Positions 12,105 to 64,000 of a stretch of DNA of 64,000 bases are shown here, one piece after another. The notes beneath the pieces are model-generated. The model was given only the letters and a program-made list of their open reading frames with translations. It did not search any database and had not been told where the DNA came from. The stretch's first letter is position 1. Every line of letters starts with the position of its first letter. The stretch lies in assembly GCF_019059575.1 (NCBI RefSeq), contig NW_024882924.1, forward strand, positions 1 through 64,000, written 5' to 3'. Origin of the DNA: Amphibalanus amphitrite. Its lineage: Eukaryota; Arthropoda; Thecostraca; Balanomorpha; Balanidae. Made by a program: the position numbers and the translations under genes.

Positions 12105-13371
12105 GCCGGACCCGCCGGCGCAGCGGGGCCAGCTCACGGGTGATGAGATCTGGACTGGGCGCGCTGGCTCGCTCCGCGCTGCTCCGGCGGCCGGCCGTCG
12201 CGCACGACGCGACGCGACGCGGATCAGGTACACCTCTGAGACACCGGCTCGGGCCAGGCCGCGCCTACAACGGTCGGACGGCGGGCGGGTCCATAGGACC
12301 GGCCCGCCGCCTGCTGAATACGAGATAAATAACGCTCACATACACAGGGCACGCACAACACATTGGTGCACCCGCGAACGGGGCGCGCAGAGGCACTTTG
12401 ACGCTCACGTAGAGATAAAGTTCGCCCCCTTCGGTATGGCAGCTAATTGGCGACCGATTTCTGCTCGGGAAAGATTCAGTAATTTCTAGTCTGGGCGCAA
12501 AAGCCGAAAAAAAAGACTTAAAATGGCACAATTATGGCGTAGAGAACCGAACATTCGCTAAAATGAATATCAGTCACGAATAAAACTTCATCTCATACAC
12601 TTCAATCATGATCACGCGTCATTAAAATGCATCTCTGAATACAATATTCGCTTAAACAAAACAAGAGTCCTGAGACAACGATAAGCCGTCCTGCCGATGC
12701 GAGTCGCCGCGTTTTCGCAGTGCTGGCGGCCATATCATAACGCTACTACCACCGGCTTCTGTGCCGACTTCCAGGCACAGTCGTTACGCTCCTCTCGGCA
12801 CATTCGTCCCGCCCGCGTCGTGGCGCATTACAATTAGCTTGCACTGTCAAGTCGGCCACGTATCGCCCCGTCCTAAGAGGGCGGGGGCTGTGATTCTTCC
12901 TTCCATCCCCCGTTGGGTACAACAGGTCGCCGGCACCGCTTAGCTTGTTGATCCGTGGTAGATGTGTCACTTGGCGTTCAGAAAATAACACCGACGCTCA
13001 GATGGTACACCTGTGATTGTGTTACCGCGCCTTCAGCACATTCTACACTGGATCGCGTGGTGCACGCTCGTGGCACGCGCAACACGTGTAGCGACGGAAG
13101 GGACTTGGGCCTACTAGGCGACACGGGCTTTGGCTTCTTGTTCCGGCGTCACCTCCGTGCATGGGTCACCGCTGGCGCTGAGCCAAGCTCCGGGGCTCGG
13201 GACGTCCGGTCAGCTGGAGCGCCCGATCGAGGCGGACTTCCCTCGACTTTCCTTCCCACTGAGGGCGGCATTTGAGGCAGTCCCCGGCTGTGAGGGAACC
13301 GACCCGGCCTGTAGATCATGGCACGGGGTATGGCCGTGGGTGACGCAAGCCGACGAGCTCACCGAGCTATC

Positions 13372-13412
13372 CAGTCACTGCGAGTCACTGCGAGTCACTG
13401 AGAGTCACTGTT
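13372..13412. repeat. Short AGTCACTG tandem repeat
   Basis: Four copies of an AGTCACTG-type unit of 10-11 bp stand in a row, then decay. It lies 3' of the SMOC gene. Confidence 0.75.
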
Positions 13413-13561
13413 CACTGCTGGTCAGGTACACTTCGAACGGGTTAGGTCCCTTCGCTGGTCGCCGCTCCTCTGAAAAAGGAGAAACGGTCATCGTTAATAG
13501 TTGATCGACTCCCCATTAAACTATGCTCTATAGGCAAATCGCAACTGTCACACAATCGCTA

Positions 13562-13567
13562 TTTATT
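13562..13567 (-). terminator. Candidate polyadenylation signal of the SMOC gene
   Basis: AATAAA on the minus strand, 160 bp after the SMOC stop codon. Position and sequence fit a poly(A) signal. No cleavage site can be proven from sequence alone. Confidence 0.55.
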
Positions 13568-13726
13568 CAAGCTTCAAGTAATAAACACTACATCATTCTT
13601 AAGTTGTATTATTCGACTCCAGCATGAGTGGTGTATTGATCTTTGTCTTTGATTCAAGTACCGGCTAGAAGCTGCTGAATGCTGATCGTCTGCAAATTTG
13701 TGATTCCTGAGCTGTCAGAGAATCTT

Positions 13727-55795
<42,069 letters not shown>

Positions 55796-55843
55796 CCCAC
55801 AGCGGCGGCGCGCGCCCGCCGAGTGCGTCCCTCTGGGTCTCAT

Positions 55844-57508
55844 ACTGGTCACCGGACTGGGTCCTCAATGACCCGAGCAGGTGTCGGAAGTCCCAGCTCT
55901 CTGCCGAGGCGACAGCGAGAGGCGCCACGAGTCACCAAACTGGAGAGAAGATCGGCACAGAGCCGATACAGTGGCCCGTCTGAGGGTCCGAGAACTATCG
56001 GCGGTCAGTGGGTGGCTGCAGCTCCGGCTGGGTAGCAACGGCGACAGCAGCAGTAAATCCTCAATAATGGGGCCGCAGATGGCGATCACGTCCACGGCAA
56101 ACTCACGTCCAAGTCCGTGGCAAATTCACGTCCACATCCGCGGCAAACTCACGTCCAAGTCCGCGGCAAAGTCACGGCCGCGGCCGCGCGCAAGTCGCGA
56201 CCAAGTCACGTCCACGTCTGCTCAAGAAGTCTCCGGTCGCCACGAGTTGAGCGAGCGCCACCTCCGCGACCAACCGCTCGCGCTGCCCTCGCCCGACTGA
56301 GTCCGAGAGCGCGAGCGTCCGAGGGTGGGCAGCCAGCGGCGTGCACTGAGACTGACTGACGGGCGCGGGTGCTCGGCTGCGGGTGCCACTACCGGCGGCA
56401 GGGCGCCACTCGACCGACTGACCACTGGGCGCCGGCCGACCGACACCGAGGCGGGGGCGCCCGGCGAGCCACCTGGCCGGCAGCGCGAGCGCGAGCGGCC
56501 GCCCGCCGTCCCGACTGTTTACACCGCCCGCCGCTAGGGTCCGAGTCGCTAAAACACAGACGCGCTGGCAGCGAGGAGGATCGCCCGATCCCCGCCAGCA
56601 GTCCGAGGATGGGGTACAGGGTAGGGAAAGAGGACCGACGGAGAATAGAAAACGGTGACCTAGTGCAGGGAGTAAACTGGTGTTGAACGGATTACGCAAG
56701 ACACCGCGCAGAAAAGTATGACAAGGGATTTCATAGATGACGTCGCAGTCGACAGACGTTCCTCCGATCCGTCGTTTCCATCCTCAGGATATTCAAATCC
56801 TTCTCCTCCACGCCGCAACTCTCAATTCGGGCTGGACACTGGACAGGCACCTTTATCTCATGCGGGCTGCTCACTTGGAGCGGCACCGTTGCTCCCGAGG
56901 GAGCGCACCCGTAGTCACTGAAATGCAGTGAGTACTTGGGGGGGGGAGGGGGCTGGTCGGCCTGTCCTTCGGGACGGGCTCAGCCCCGGTGACTCACTAG
57001 GGTGCCTGCCCAGACCAATGTCTCCCCCTAAGTCCTATCATCCTTCTGGCTCTGAAATGGTCTTGTCAGACCGAAATGGCCTAAACCCAACAAAAAAAGA
57101 CGTGACTCGACCCCGGAAAGGTCGGGTCACGTCTTGATCCCAAGAGACCCGATCCCGACCCTGGACAGATCGGGTGACACGAGTGAACGTGAGACCACCT
57201 GTGGCGAGCGCAAAAATGGAAGTAAGCGTTAAAAAGGATATGTATGTTAACGAACATAGATGCATCCACAAGGATGGCTGAATTCGTAGTAGCTCGTCTT
57301 ACTTGTTAAATGTAGGGCCAAGCTGCCCTCCCCTATATTCCCCTCCCATTTCCCCCTCAACATCCCCTCTAGGGGGGGGGGGGGGAGGGCGATAGAGTTG
57401 AAAGTGGTAACTTGGGTGGATCCCTTGCAGAAGGACGTGCTTTTCCTGAATTCTGCTGGTGTAACTGCTGTGGAATATCCTTAAAGGTTGGATAGCCTGT
57501 TCCTAATC
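55844..57508. other. GC-rich 5' flank of the SMOC gene
   Basis: The stretch to about 56560 is GC- and CpG-rich and likely holds the SMOC promoter and 5' untranslated region. No TATA box in a convincing position was seen. A G-run occurs at 57371-57385. Confidence 0.4.
56083..56180. repeat. 23-bp tandem repeat with CACGTC
   Basis: About three and a half copies of a 23-bp unit (GGCAAACTCACGTCC then AAGTCCGT, with small changes). Each carries CACGTC, read GACGTG on the SMOC strand, which fits bHLH-PAS/HIF or bZIP cores. It lies about 300-400 bp upstream of the SMOC start. Confidence 0.75.
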
Positions 57509-57544
57509 ATTTGTTTTAAGAGTAATATTACTCTTAAAACAAAT
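57509..57544. repeat. Perfect 36-bp palindrome
   Basis: The left arm ATTTGTTTTAAGAGTAAT is followed at once by its exact reverse complement ATTACTCTTAAAACAAAT, with no spacer or mismatch. It could extrude as a cruciform or form an RNA hairpin. Confidence 0.95.
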
Positions 57545-59563
57545 ATTATAAAAAAGATAAAAAGATATCTTTTTTTCGTGGAAAATTAATCAACTTCGGT
57601 GTAGATTTGTTGCATCAAGATAGGCGTTGTTTTATTTCTCCTACTTGCAGAAGCAGGTGACTAAATGAGACAAAGATATAAGCAAATAGATTATTTGTTT
57701 TGAGAAAAAAAAAACTTTTGTTTAGAAGTGCTACAAACCATTCCGTTATTGGAACCCTTTTATAGAGTTTTAACGTTTAAAAGAACATAGTATAAACACT
57801 AACGGTGAATACGCTAAGGCTTCTTGTTTCCTTTCACTTTATAAAACATTTCCCACCAAACCGCAACCACGTTTCATGCTGGACTATCGTTGACAAAGTT
57901 TTGACACTATGGCACACGACCTTGGGGCGATAAGCGTCATCTAAAGAAATTTTTAATGTTTATGCAAACATTGCAACCGTGCATCTTATCTTCGTGTCGC
58001 ACTACGCCACATAAACATTCGTTCACAGGTTACCGTTTGAACAACTTCCACATATAGGCATCGCTTGCTATCCTAGGTTTCAACAAAAAATAACCATCTC
58101 TTACATCAGCTTACGGCAGTATATGATGTGTTGATTAGAGCATCATAGGCATAAATAGAAGTGTATATTTACCAATATTTTATGCAATGCATGTACCGAA
58201 ATTCAGAAAACTTGTTTATACATTATCGAAAATATGCCTATGGTAACATCGCTATAGTGCAAAGACAATCGCCTTTGCTTTAGATTGATTGAAAATGAAA
58301 TAGTTCATCGCTTTTCATATTCCATTATATTGAAATAATCATTGAACACTTAACATCTTAATTGCAGCCACTTCTGGCTGCCTTCCCGTAAGTGGGTTTG
58401 TTTTCTCATTCCTTCAGAACTGTTTTACTCTTGCACCTGAAAGAGAAGACAGGACGCCGCCGAACTAGCACCTGGTTGTTGCAAAAGTAATTGACTGTTT
58501 TTCCCTTACCTGACTTCCAAACACTAGCTGCCAGTCACCATCCATGCATGAATATTTATTTGATCAAGTGTACCTATAGTTCGCTGGTGGGAGTCCCCTG
58601 TCGCACCAGTTTTACATGTCGCCCAGAACGTACGTGGGCGCCAAACACGGCTACTTTTGTGCCGACATGTAGAAACCACCGTGTAGGTGTCACAGCGCCT
58701 CAGACACATCCGTGTCCTGTCAACTCGGTGTCATGTGGCGGCGGCTCCCCATAAAATGTGTTCTACAACCGACCAATTAGGCCCATTTGGCTGAGTTGAT
58801 GGCGTGCAGCTGCTGACGCCCGGTCGGAACGGGTGATTTCAGTGACGCGTCACCGCCGACCTCAGTGACTCGTCACCGCCGGCCTTCCCCGGGTTCCGCT
58901 CAGTCGACAATGAATGGAGACGCCCCAGTGGTGGCCGCAGGTCCCCTCAGCGCGCTGCCCGCGGACCGGCCGACCGCCCAGCCCAGAGCGCGGCCAGTGA
59001 GAGGGTCTGCGGTCTCTCACCACAGCCAAGCTCGTCTGGAATGTGACGGCTGTTTGGCGGCGCCGCGATGTGCTTGCTATCCTCTCGGCTTGATTCCCGG
59101 CTGTTATGAACGCGGCGTTGTTTCCAGTTCTGTAAGCAGAATCTGAACTGAAAGACGGCCAGGTTAATGTTACAGTTGCTTCTTGAAGTGGCATATCGAA
59201 TGAAGGGAAAATCTCAGTGTGAGCGGCCAGCCTGGCCCGTAACGCTTTTGAGGTTTTGAGATTATGAAACAGCAACAGCCACTGGGCTGATTAATCAGCT
59301 TTTTTTAGCAGCCCTAGCCTTTTTTATCTAATAGATTATTGCCTAAGCTGGAACATTATCTTCGTCTCTTACCTACTCCCAAATGTGATATGAAAGGAAA
59401 GATAATATTCAGCCTTAATATGACACCCGCAATGAGAGAAATAACTTACTTTTTTTGAAGTATTGAATTAATATTAACCCCCGCGGTGCCCGAAATCACC
59501 GAAAATGCATGTTTTTTCGAGAGTAAAAGAAGGCCAGACAACTTTTATCAGGAAAAGTTCGTT
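57545..59563. other. Intergenic spacer
   Basis: AT-rich to about 58480, then more GC-rich (58740-59130). No exon or element was recognised. Confidence 0.4.
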
Positions 59564-60744
59564 TTAACCCGCGCCCCGCTGGGCTATTCAGCCATACGCG
59601 CCCTGCGGGGGGGGGGGCAGATTCTGCCCCCCCCCCTGTCTAACTTCCGAACCGATGGTCGTAGAAAGACGGGGAAAACGGCAATCGAAAGCTCTCAACA
59701 AGGCGGATCTTCAGAGCCCAAATTTTTTTGCTTAAGTAGGTCAGAGGTCAGGTCAAGGGTACAAAATGCAAGTTTCTACAGTATCGGCCTTGCACCGTAG
59801 TTGCCGAAGAATGGACTGAGACTGATTGCCCAAAACGTGTTCTTAGACTACCAAGACAATATTCGTTGCATACAATGTCATTCAAAGGTCAAGGTCAAGG
59901 TCAGGTCAGGTCAGGTCAGGTCACCAAAAACAAAATATAGAAAAGGGCATGTGCGACACATGTTTTATGGGTCATTTTACTCATAGAATTCAATAGGCAC
60001 ACTCAATAAGTGATATGGACCACCTCTGGATGAATTTCAGGTCGCGGTCAGGTCAAGGTCAGGTCAAGTGAGGTCAAATTTTGAAGTTGGTTATTAAGGC
60101 CTAAAAAGGTGTCTATCTGATGTAGTTTTTCACGACGAATCGAATGGTGCTACTTTTGTTTCCGTACGAGGTCTAGAACTTCCAATAAAATCATTTTTTC
60201 GAAAATTTTGTGTGTCGTGACGTCATAAAATTTTGAATAACTCCCACATTTTTGAACCGATTCTTCTAAAAATTGGTATGTAGGTGCACATTGACCACTT
60301 CTTTTACATATATTCCGTTTTTTTTGATACACTTAAAATTTTGGATTTTATAACTATTTTTCCAAAAAAAGTCAGTTTTTTGAAAAAAAAAAAATTGGAC
60401 CAAAATCCAAAATTTTCAAAAAACCGAGATAGCCATTTGATAGAGAAAGTAGAACCACGTATAACCTTGTTTGTTACGTCTTGATTCCTTTAAAAATGAA
60501 GATGTTAGCGGCGTTTGAAATTTTGCCGTTTTTGAGGCGAAAATGGCGAACATGACGTCACTAAAACGTCAATTTCTCAAAAAAACTTCCGACGGATTTC
60601 GCTCAAATTTTCAGGGAACGTGTCAAATTGATGTATGATAAGGTACTGAAAGTTGGACGTCGCTGGCGTAACGCGTTTAGAAGTTATTGGCGAAAAACGG
60701 GAGGGGGGCAGATTCTGCCCCCCCCCCAGCGGGGCGCGGGTTAA
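59564..60744. mobile_element. TTAA-flanked miniature DNA transposon (family 3, copy B)
   Basis: TTAA at both borders; ends CCCGCGCCCCGCTGGG and CCCAGCGGGGCGCGGG. Subterminal palindromes combine G-run, CAGATTCTG core and C-run (59608-59637 and 60704-60727). From about 59760 the interior is the reverse complement of the family-3 element at 29280-30461, with an AGGTCA array at 59885-59932. The two copies differ in the palindrome core and end sequence while the interior stays similar. No transposase ORF. Confidence 0.9.
59885..59932. repeat. AGGTCA tandem array in family-3 copy B
   Basis: Three AAGGTC-type units followed by four overlapping AGGTC units give about seven AGGTCA hexamers in 48 bp, some preceded by TCA, matching the extended monomer site TCAAGGTCA used by FTZ-F1 and ERR-type receptors (established). 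Confidence 0.85.
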
Positions 60745-61413
60745 TAGAGCAATGCGTAATGAATCGAAATCCTATTAGTTTTGGGAATTCGGAGAAACTT
60801 TTTTGGGGGTATACCCCCGCAGGGTCCACGACCGCCTTTCTGGATCCACCAGTGAGGTTACATATAGAATTGACACGCATCTCTCAAGTTGTATAGGGAA
60901 AATGTACAAATGGATCATTATCCAAAACTGAGCATTCACCCTGCAAGTGCACACGCATTGTCACCTGTAAGCTCAGGAAACGGAAGTGTTGTGTTGCCTC
61001 TTCACTGTGGCCTCGTGAGAGGCGGGCGGCCGAAAACAATCACCGGAACTGCCGGACATGTATTCTGGCCGCCGCACAACAAGATGCCAAAAACCCACGT
61101 GACCAACGCCTACGCCGCCATTACCGGAAGTCCACCCCGGACTTAGTAGTGGGCCGATGCCGGTGACTAAACACGAGACGAGAGGGCGGTGAGCGTTCTT
61201 ACAATCGTAGTGCCTATCAAATAAGAAACTAAGCACGACTACAACGCGTGGGCATGAAACGTCTACATTTTACAAATCACCTTGGCGCCGGTTCGGAATT
61301 TGCAATCAGCTGACACGACTTGGGTCTTCCCTAAAAATAACAAAGCAACCTCGCACAATTCTGGCGCAGCTGATACGAACACTGAACAGCGCAACTAAAT
61401 TCACGACACAACA
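60745..61413 (-). mobile_element. Candidate 3' LTR region of the Ty3-type element
   Basis: On the minus strand the sequence after the polypurine tract starts TGTTGTGTCG, and TG is the expected first dinucleotide of an LTR. The far end (CA plus target duplication) could not be fixed and the other LTR is outside the window, so the extent given is only an upper bound. Confidence 0.35.
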
Positions 61414-61427
61414 CCACCCCTCTCTTT
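61414..61427 (-). other. Candidate polypurine tract of the Ty3-type element
   Basis: AAAGAGAGGGGTGG on the minus strand, 80 bases after the pol stop codon and directly before a TG. Polypurine tracts prime plus-strand synthesis in LTR retroelements and abut the 3' LTR. Confidence 0.6.
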
Positions 61428-61507
61428 GAGGGAAAACACACCCTATGAAAACACCCCGGCACAGGTACGGTGCTGAGCTAAACTGTACACGCGCAAACTC
61501 GCCTAAC

Positions 61508-64000
61508 CTACGGCGAGAAACGCTTCCGCGGCCTACGCACCCTACGGCTGCGGCGCGGGGCCGCATGCTCGTCAGGGGCGGCACCGACTGGCGCCGCTGG
61601 GACAGGACTGGTACCCCTGGGCGGCTCGGGACACACATCATCGGTAGGAGCGGGGTCCACGGTCACAGGGGCTGGGTCAGTAGGCTCGGGCTCGCCCCCG
61701 ACTGGGTAAAAGGTCACCGGCACCTCGCGATCAGCTTCCCCCGGGCGGCCCGGTACCAGGCGCCTGGCATGCACCCGCTCACCTGTGGCCAGCCTGTAGC
61801 TGACCGGACCGGTCCTGCGGCTCACCTGCACAGAGCGCTGCCCCTCGACCCGGCCCGTCCCGGGCTTCCGTACTCGCACCCAGTCGCCAGCTTCCCATCG
61901 CGGGGCGGCCGTGGCGGTGCGGTCATACCGGGCCCTGTAGGTCTCCTGGTACGACTGGTGATGCTGCCGGACAGCTCGATCCTCGGCAGCACGGCCGGAC
62001 GGGGTCACATCGGACGGGGTCACATCGAGAATCGTCCGCGCCTCCCGCCCCCTCATCAAAACAAAGGGCGACACTCCGGTCGCCGGGTGGACCGTGACCC
62101 GGTACTCACCCAGGAACTTTCTGACAAACGTCGAGCGCGGCTCCCTCGCCAGGCGAGCCGACTGGATGGCTTCCTTAACCGTCCGGTTCAGCCGCTCGAC
62201 CATGCCGTTGGTCTGCGGCGAATAGGGCGAACTAAACGTCTGTTTGACGCCCATGCGACCCAAAAACTCGGCGAGTCGGCCCGACCGGAACGCAGGGCCG
62301 TTATCTGACAGTAGCTCCAGCGGCACACCTTCGCGAGCGAACACTGTCTCCAGGAACTGGCAGATACTGTCTGCCGTCGCGTCCTGGCAGAGCGCGACCT
62401 CCGGCCACCGGCTGTACATATCGACGAGCACAATGCCGTAGCGCTCAGACGACGGACCTCTCATGGGACCGATCACGTCCACCATGAGGCGCTGCCACGG
62501 TCCATCTGGGAGTGGGATGGGCTGGAGGGGCGGCCTCTCCCTCCGCACGTGCCCATCGTGCTGAGAGCAGACCTCACAGCTCTTCAGCAGGTCACGCACC
62601 TGCCGGTCCAGGCGCGGCCACCAGAAACGCTCACGAAGCCGCTGTTTTGTGCGGACCACCCCCTGGTGGCCCGCGTGCGCGTTAGTCAGAACGCGCTCGC
62701 GCAGCGCCGCTGGCACCACCAGCCGGTCACCGCGGAGCAGCAGCTGGCCATGTACGGACAGCTCGTCCCGTACCTGAAAGAAACCAGCTGCTCGGGGGTC
62801 AACGTCCCTCTGGCGGGGCCACTGCCCGGACACGTACCCACGGACGACGCTGAGACACTCGTCGGCCGCCGAGGCGTCACTGAGCTCCTCCTCAGAGATG
62901 GCTGCTGCCACCGTCAGAGCTGCAATCTGGAGATCGTCATCATCCGGCCACCAGGTCTCGGCTACCGGCAGCCGTGACAGGCCGTCGGCCACGGTGTTCC
63001 GCTCCGAGCGGACGTACTCAACGTCGAAAGAAAACTCGAGCAGGCGGGCCTCCCACCGCGCGACACGCCGGCCGACGCGCGTGGAACCCTTGGGACCGAA
63101 AATAGTACACAGAGCCTGATGATCCGTGCGCAGAGTGAATTTCCGCCCCCAGAGATAGTGGCGAAACTTCTCACAGGCCCACACCCCGGCCAGCGCCTCC
63201 TTCTCCACAGTGGAGTAGTTACGCTCGGCCGGAGAGAACGACTTAGACGCGTACGCGATGACCCTGGGCGACCCCGAGGCGTCGATCTGCGTCACACACG
63301 CGCCTGCTCCGACGTCGCTGGCGTCGGTCGTCAGCACCGTGGCGAGCGCGGGGTCGAACATACCCAGCGCCGGTGACTGACGGATGGCGTCCTTGACGCG
63401 CTGGACGGCGCTGGACAGCGCCGGCGACCACTCGAACTTGTCAGCGCGCAGCGCAGCTCGCAGCGGCTCGACCAGGTCCGAGTACCGCGGCATGAAACGG
63501 GCGTGGTAGCCCGTGGCTCCCAGGAAGGCGCGGAGGCCCTTCTCGTCCTGTGGCTCTGGAGCCTCCAGCAGCGGACTGATCCGCTCTGGGTCGATCTGCA
63601 CACCGGCCGCTGAGATCCTGTAACCGAGGAAATCAATGTCACGGCAGCCGGTGGCACTCTTGGACCAGTTCACTTTCACACGGTGGTCCTCCAACCGCCG
63701 CAGCACCTGCTTCAGGCGAGCGTCATGCTCCGCCTGGGACGGTGCGTGGATGATGATGTCGTCGAGGTACACCTCCACCCCGGGGATGCCCTCCAGCATC
63801 GACGTCATCACCCTCTGAAAACAAGGGCCGGCACTCGCCAGACCAAAGTTTACACGGCGGAACCGGTACAAACCCTTGTGGCTGACAAACGTGGTCAGGT
63901 TCTGGCTGTCGGGATGCAGCTCCAGCTGGTGGTACGCGTCCTTCAGGTCCAGCCTGGAGAACATCAGCGAACCACGGAGCCGATCGAGAACGTCCTCAAT
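61508..64000 (-). CDS. pol: Ty3/gypsy retrotransposon pol (RT-RNase H-integrase), 5' part outside window
   Basis: One frame without stops from the window edge to a stop at 61508-61510. Counting the Met at 63964 as residue 1: reverse transcriptase with YLDD at 66-69 and the preceding FSRLDLKDAYHQ block; RNase H with TDAS at 213-216 and RTDHQAL near 280; integrase zinc finger with H430, H433, C463, C466; integrase catalytic D496, D554 and E590 with 35 residues between the last two; a C-terminal GDWVRVRKPG-type domain and a basic Pro/Arg-rich tail. The order RT-RNase H-IN is that of Ty3/gypsy (Metaviridae) elements. No env frame follows. Catalytic residues are all present, so the copy may be young. 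Gag, protease, the start of RT and the 5' LTR lie beyond the window. Confidence 0.95.
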   Translation of the reverse strand: MEDVLDRLRGSLMFSRLDLKDAYHQLELHPDSQNLTTFVSHKGLYRFRRVNFGLASAGPCFQRVMTSMLEGIPGVEVYLDDIIIHAPSQAEHDARLKQVLRRLEDHRVKVNWSKSATGCRDIDFLGYRISAAGVQIDPERISPLLEAPEPQDEKGLRAFLGATGYHARFMPRYSDLVEPLRAALRADKFEWSPALSSAVQRVKDAIRQSPALGMFDPALATVLTTDASDVGAGACVTQIDASGSPRVIAYASKSFSPAERNYSTVEKEALAGVWACEKFRHYLWGRKFTLRTDHQALCTIFGPKGSTRVGRRVARWEARLLEFSFDVEYVRSERNTVADGLSRLPVAETWWPDDDDLQIAALTVAAAISEEELSDASAADECLSVVRGYVSGQWPRQRDVDPRAAGFFQVRDELSVHGQLLLRGDRLVVPAALRERVLTNAHAGHQGVVRTKQRLRERFWWPRLDRQVRDLLKSCEVCSQHDGHVRRERPPLQPIPLPDGPWQRLMVDVIGPMRGPSSERYGIVLVDMYSRWPEVALCQDATADSICQFLETVFAREGVPLELLSDNGPAFRSGRLAEFLGRMGVKQTFSSPYSPQTNGMVERLNRTVKEAIQSARLAREPRSTFVRKFLGEYRVTVHPATGVSPFVLMRGREARTILDVTPSDVTPSGRAAEDRAVRQHHQSYQETYRARYDRTATAAPRWEAGDWVRVRKPGTGRVEGQRSVQVSRRTGPVSYRLATGERVHARRLVPGRPGEADREVPVTFYPVGGEPEPTDPAPVTVDPAPTDDVCPEPPRGTSPVPAAPVGAAPDEHAAPRRSRRVRRPRKRFSP

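Larger units (their letters stand above)
10663..13726. other. Intergenic or 5'-flanking region of the F-box/WD gene
   Basis: The missing first exon of the F-box/WD gene should lie on the minus strand here or further right. A CpG-rich block at about 11180-11450 is a plausible promoter area. A second GC-rich block at 11980-12310 contains a tandem duplication. No exon could be fixed. Confidence 0.35.

Noticed and set aside
61445-62308. 287-codon open frame on the plus strand
   Set aside because: Antisense shadow of the Ty3-type integrase region; no domain match and lower coding plausibility.
61508-64000. Retrovirus-like (env-bearing) element
   Set aside because: No envelope frame follows the integrase; a polypurine tract and LTR-like start come 80 bases after the pol stop.

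Overview
The window is animal nuclear DNA: genes are split by GT-AG introns, intergenic and intronic sequence is long and rich in simple repeats, and there are many small inverted-repeat DNA transposons. Third codon positions in exons are strongly G/C. The gene set (a SMOC/Pentagone matrix protein, a ninjurin, a TMEM229-type membrane protein) and the Ty3-type retroelement fit an invertebrate, most likely an arthropod and perhaps a crustacean such as a barnacle. The species call is an inference only.

Layout. 1-2.4 kb: two TTAA-flanked miniature transposons, the first split by a hAT-type miniature element with a perfect 8-bp target duplication. 3.8-4.8 kb: a two-exon TMEM229-like gene on the minus strand. 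9.4-10.7 kb: the large 3' exon of an F-box/WD-repeat gene on the minus strand. 13.7-55.8 kb: one 42-kb minus-strand gene of 14 coding exons, rebuilt here by matching splice sites and reading phases exon to exon. It encodes a secreted SMOC/Pentagone-type calcium-binding matrix protein (signal peptide, Kazal/follistatin, thyroglobulin-1, EF-hand pair, linker, second thyroglobulin-1, second EF-hand pair; about 563-576 residues). An intact plus-strand ninjurin gene (16.7-17.4 kb) lies inside the last intron of the SMOC gene. 61.5-64.0 kb: the 3' part of an apparently intact Ty3/gypsy pol gene on the minus strand, running off the window end, with a candidate polypurine tract and LTR start behind it.

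The introns hold most of the unusual material. Six TTAA-flanked elements share one plan: TTAA, then CCC at the ends, a G-run/C-run palindrome just inside each end, and an interior with AGGTCA/TGACCT repeats in five of the six. Two more TTAA elements with AAAGG-type ends, two hAT-type miniature elements and one TA-flanked element are also present. Several SMOC splice sites sit directly beside simple repeats, one 3' splice site is preceded by nine CTGAC copies, exon 8 has two in-phase donors 39 bp apart, and the start of the last exon with its splice acceptor has been duplicated in tandem, the copy carrying a stop codon.

No CRISPR array, rRNA or convincing tRNA gene was seen. I did not find a new multi-gene system. 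The most distinctive items are the TTAA element group with its AGGTCA arrays, the nested ninjurin gene, and the repeat-bordered splice sites of the SMOC gene.
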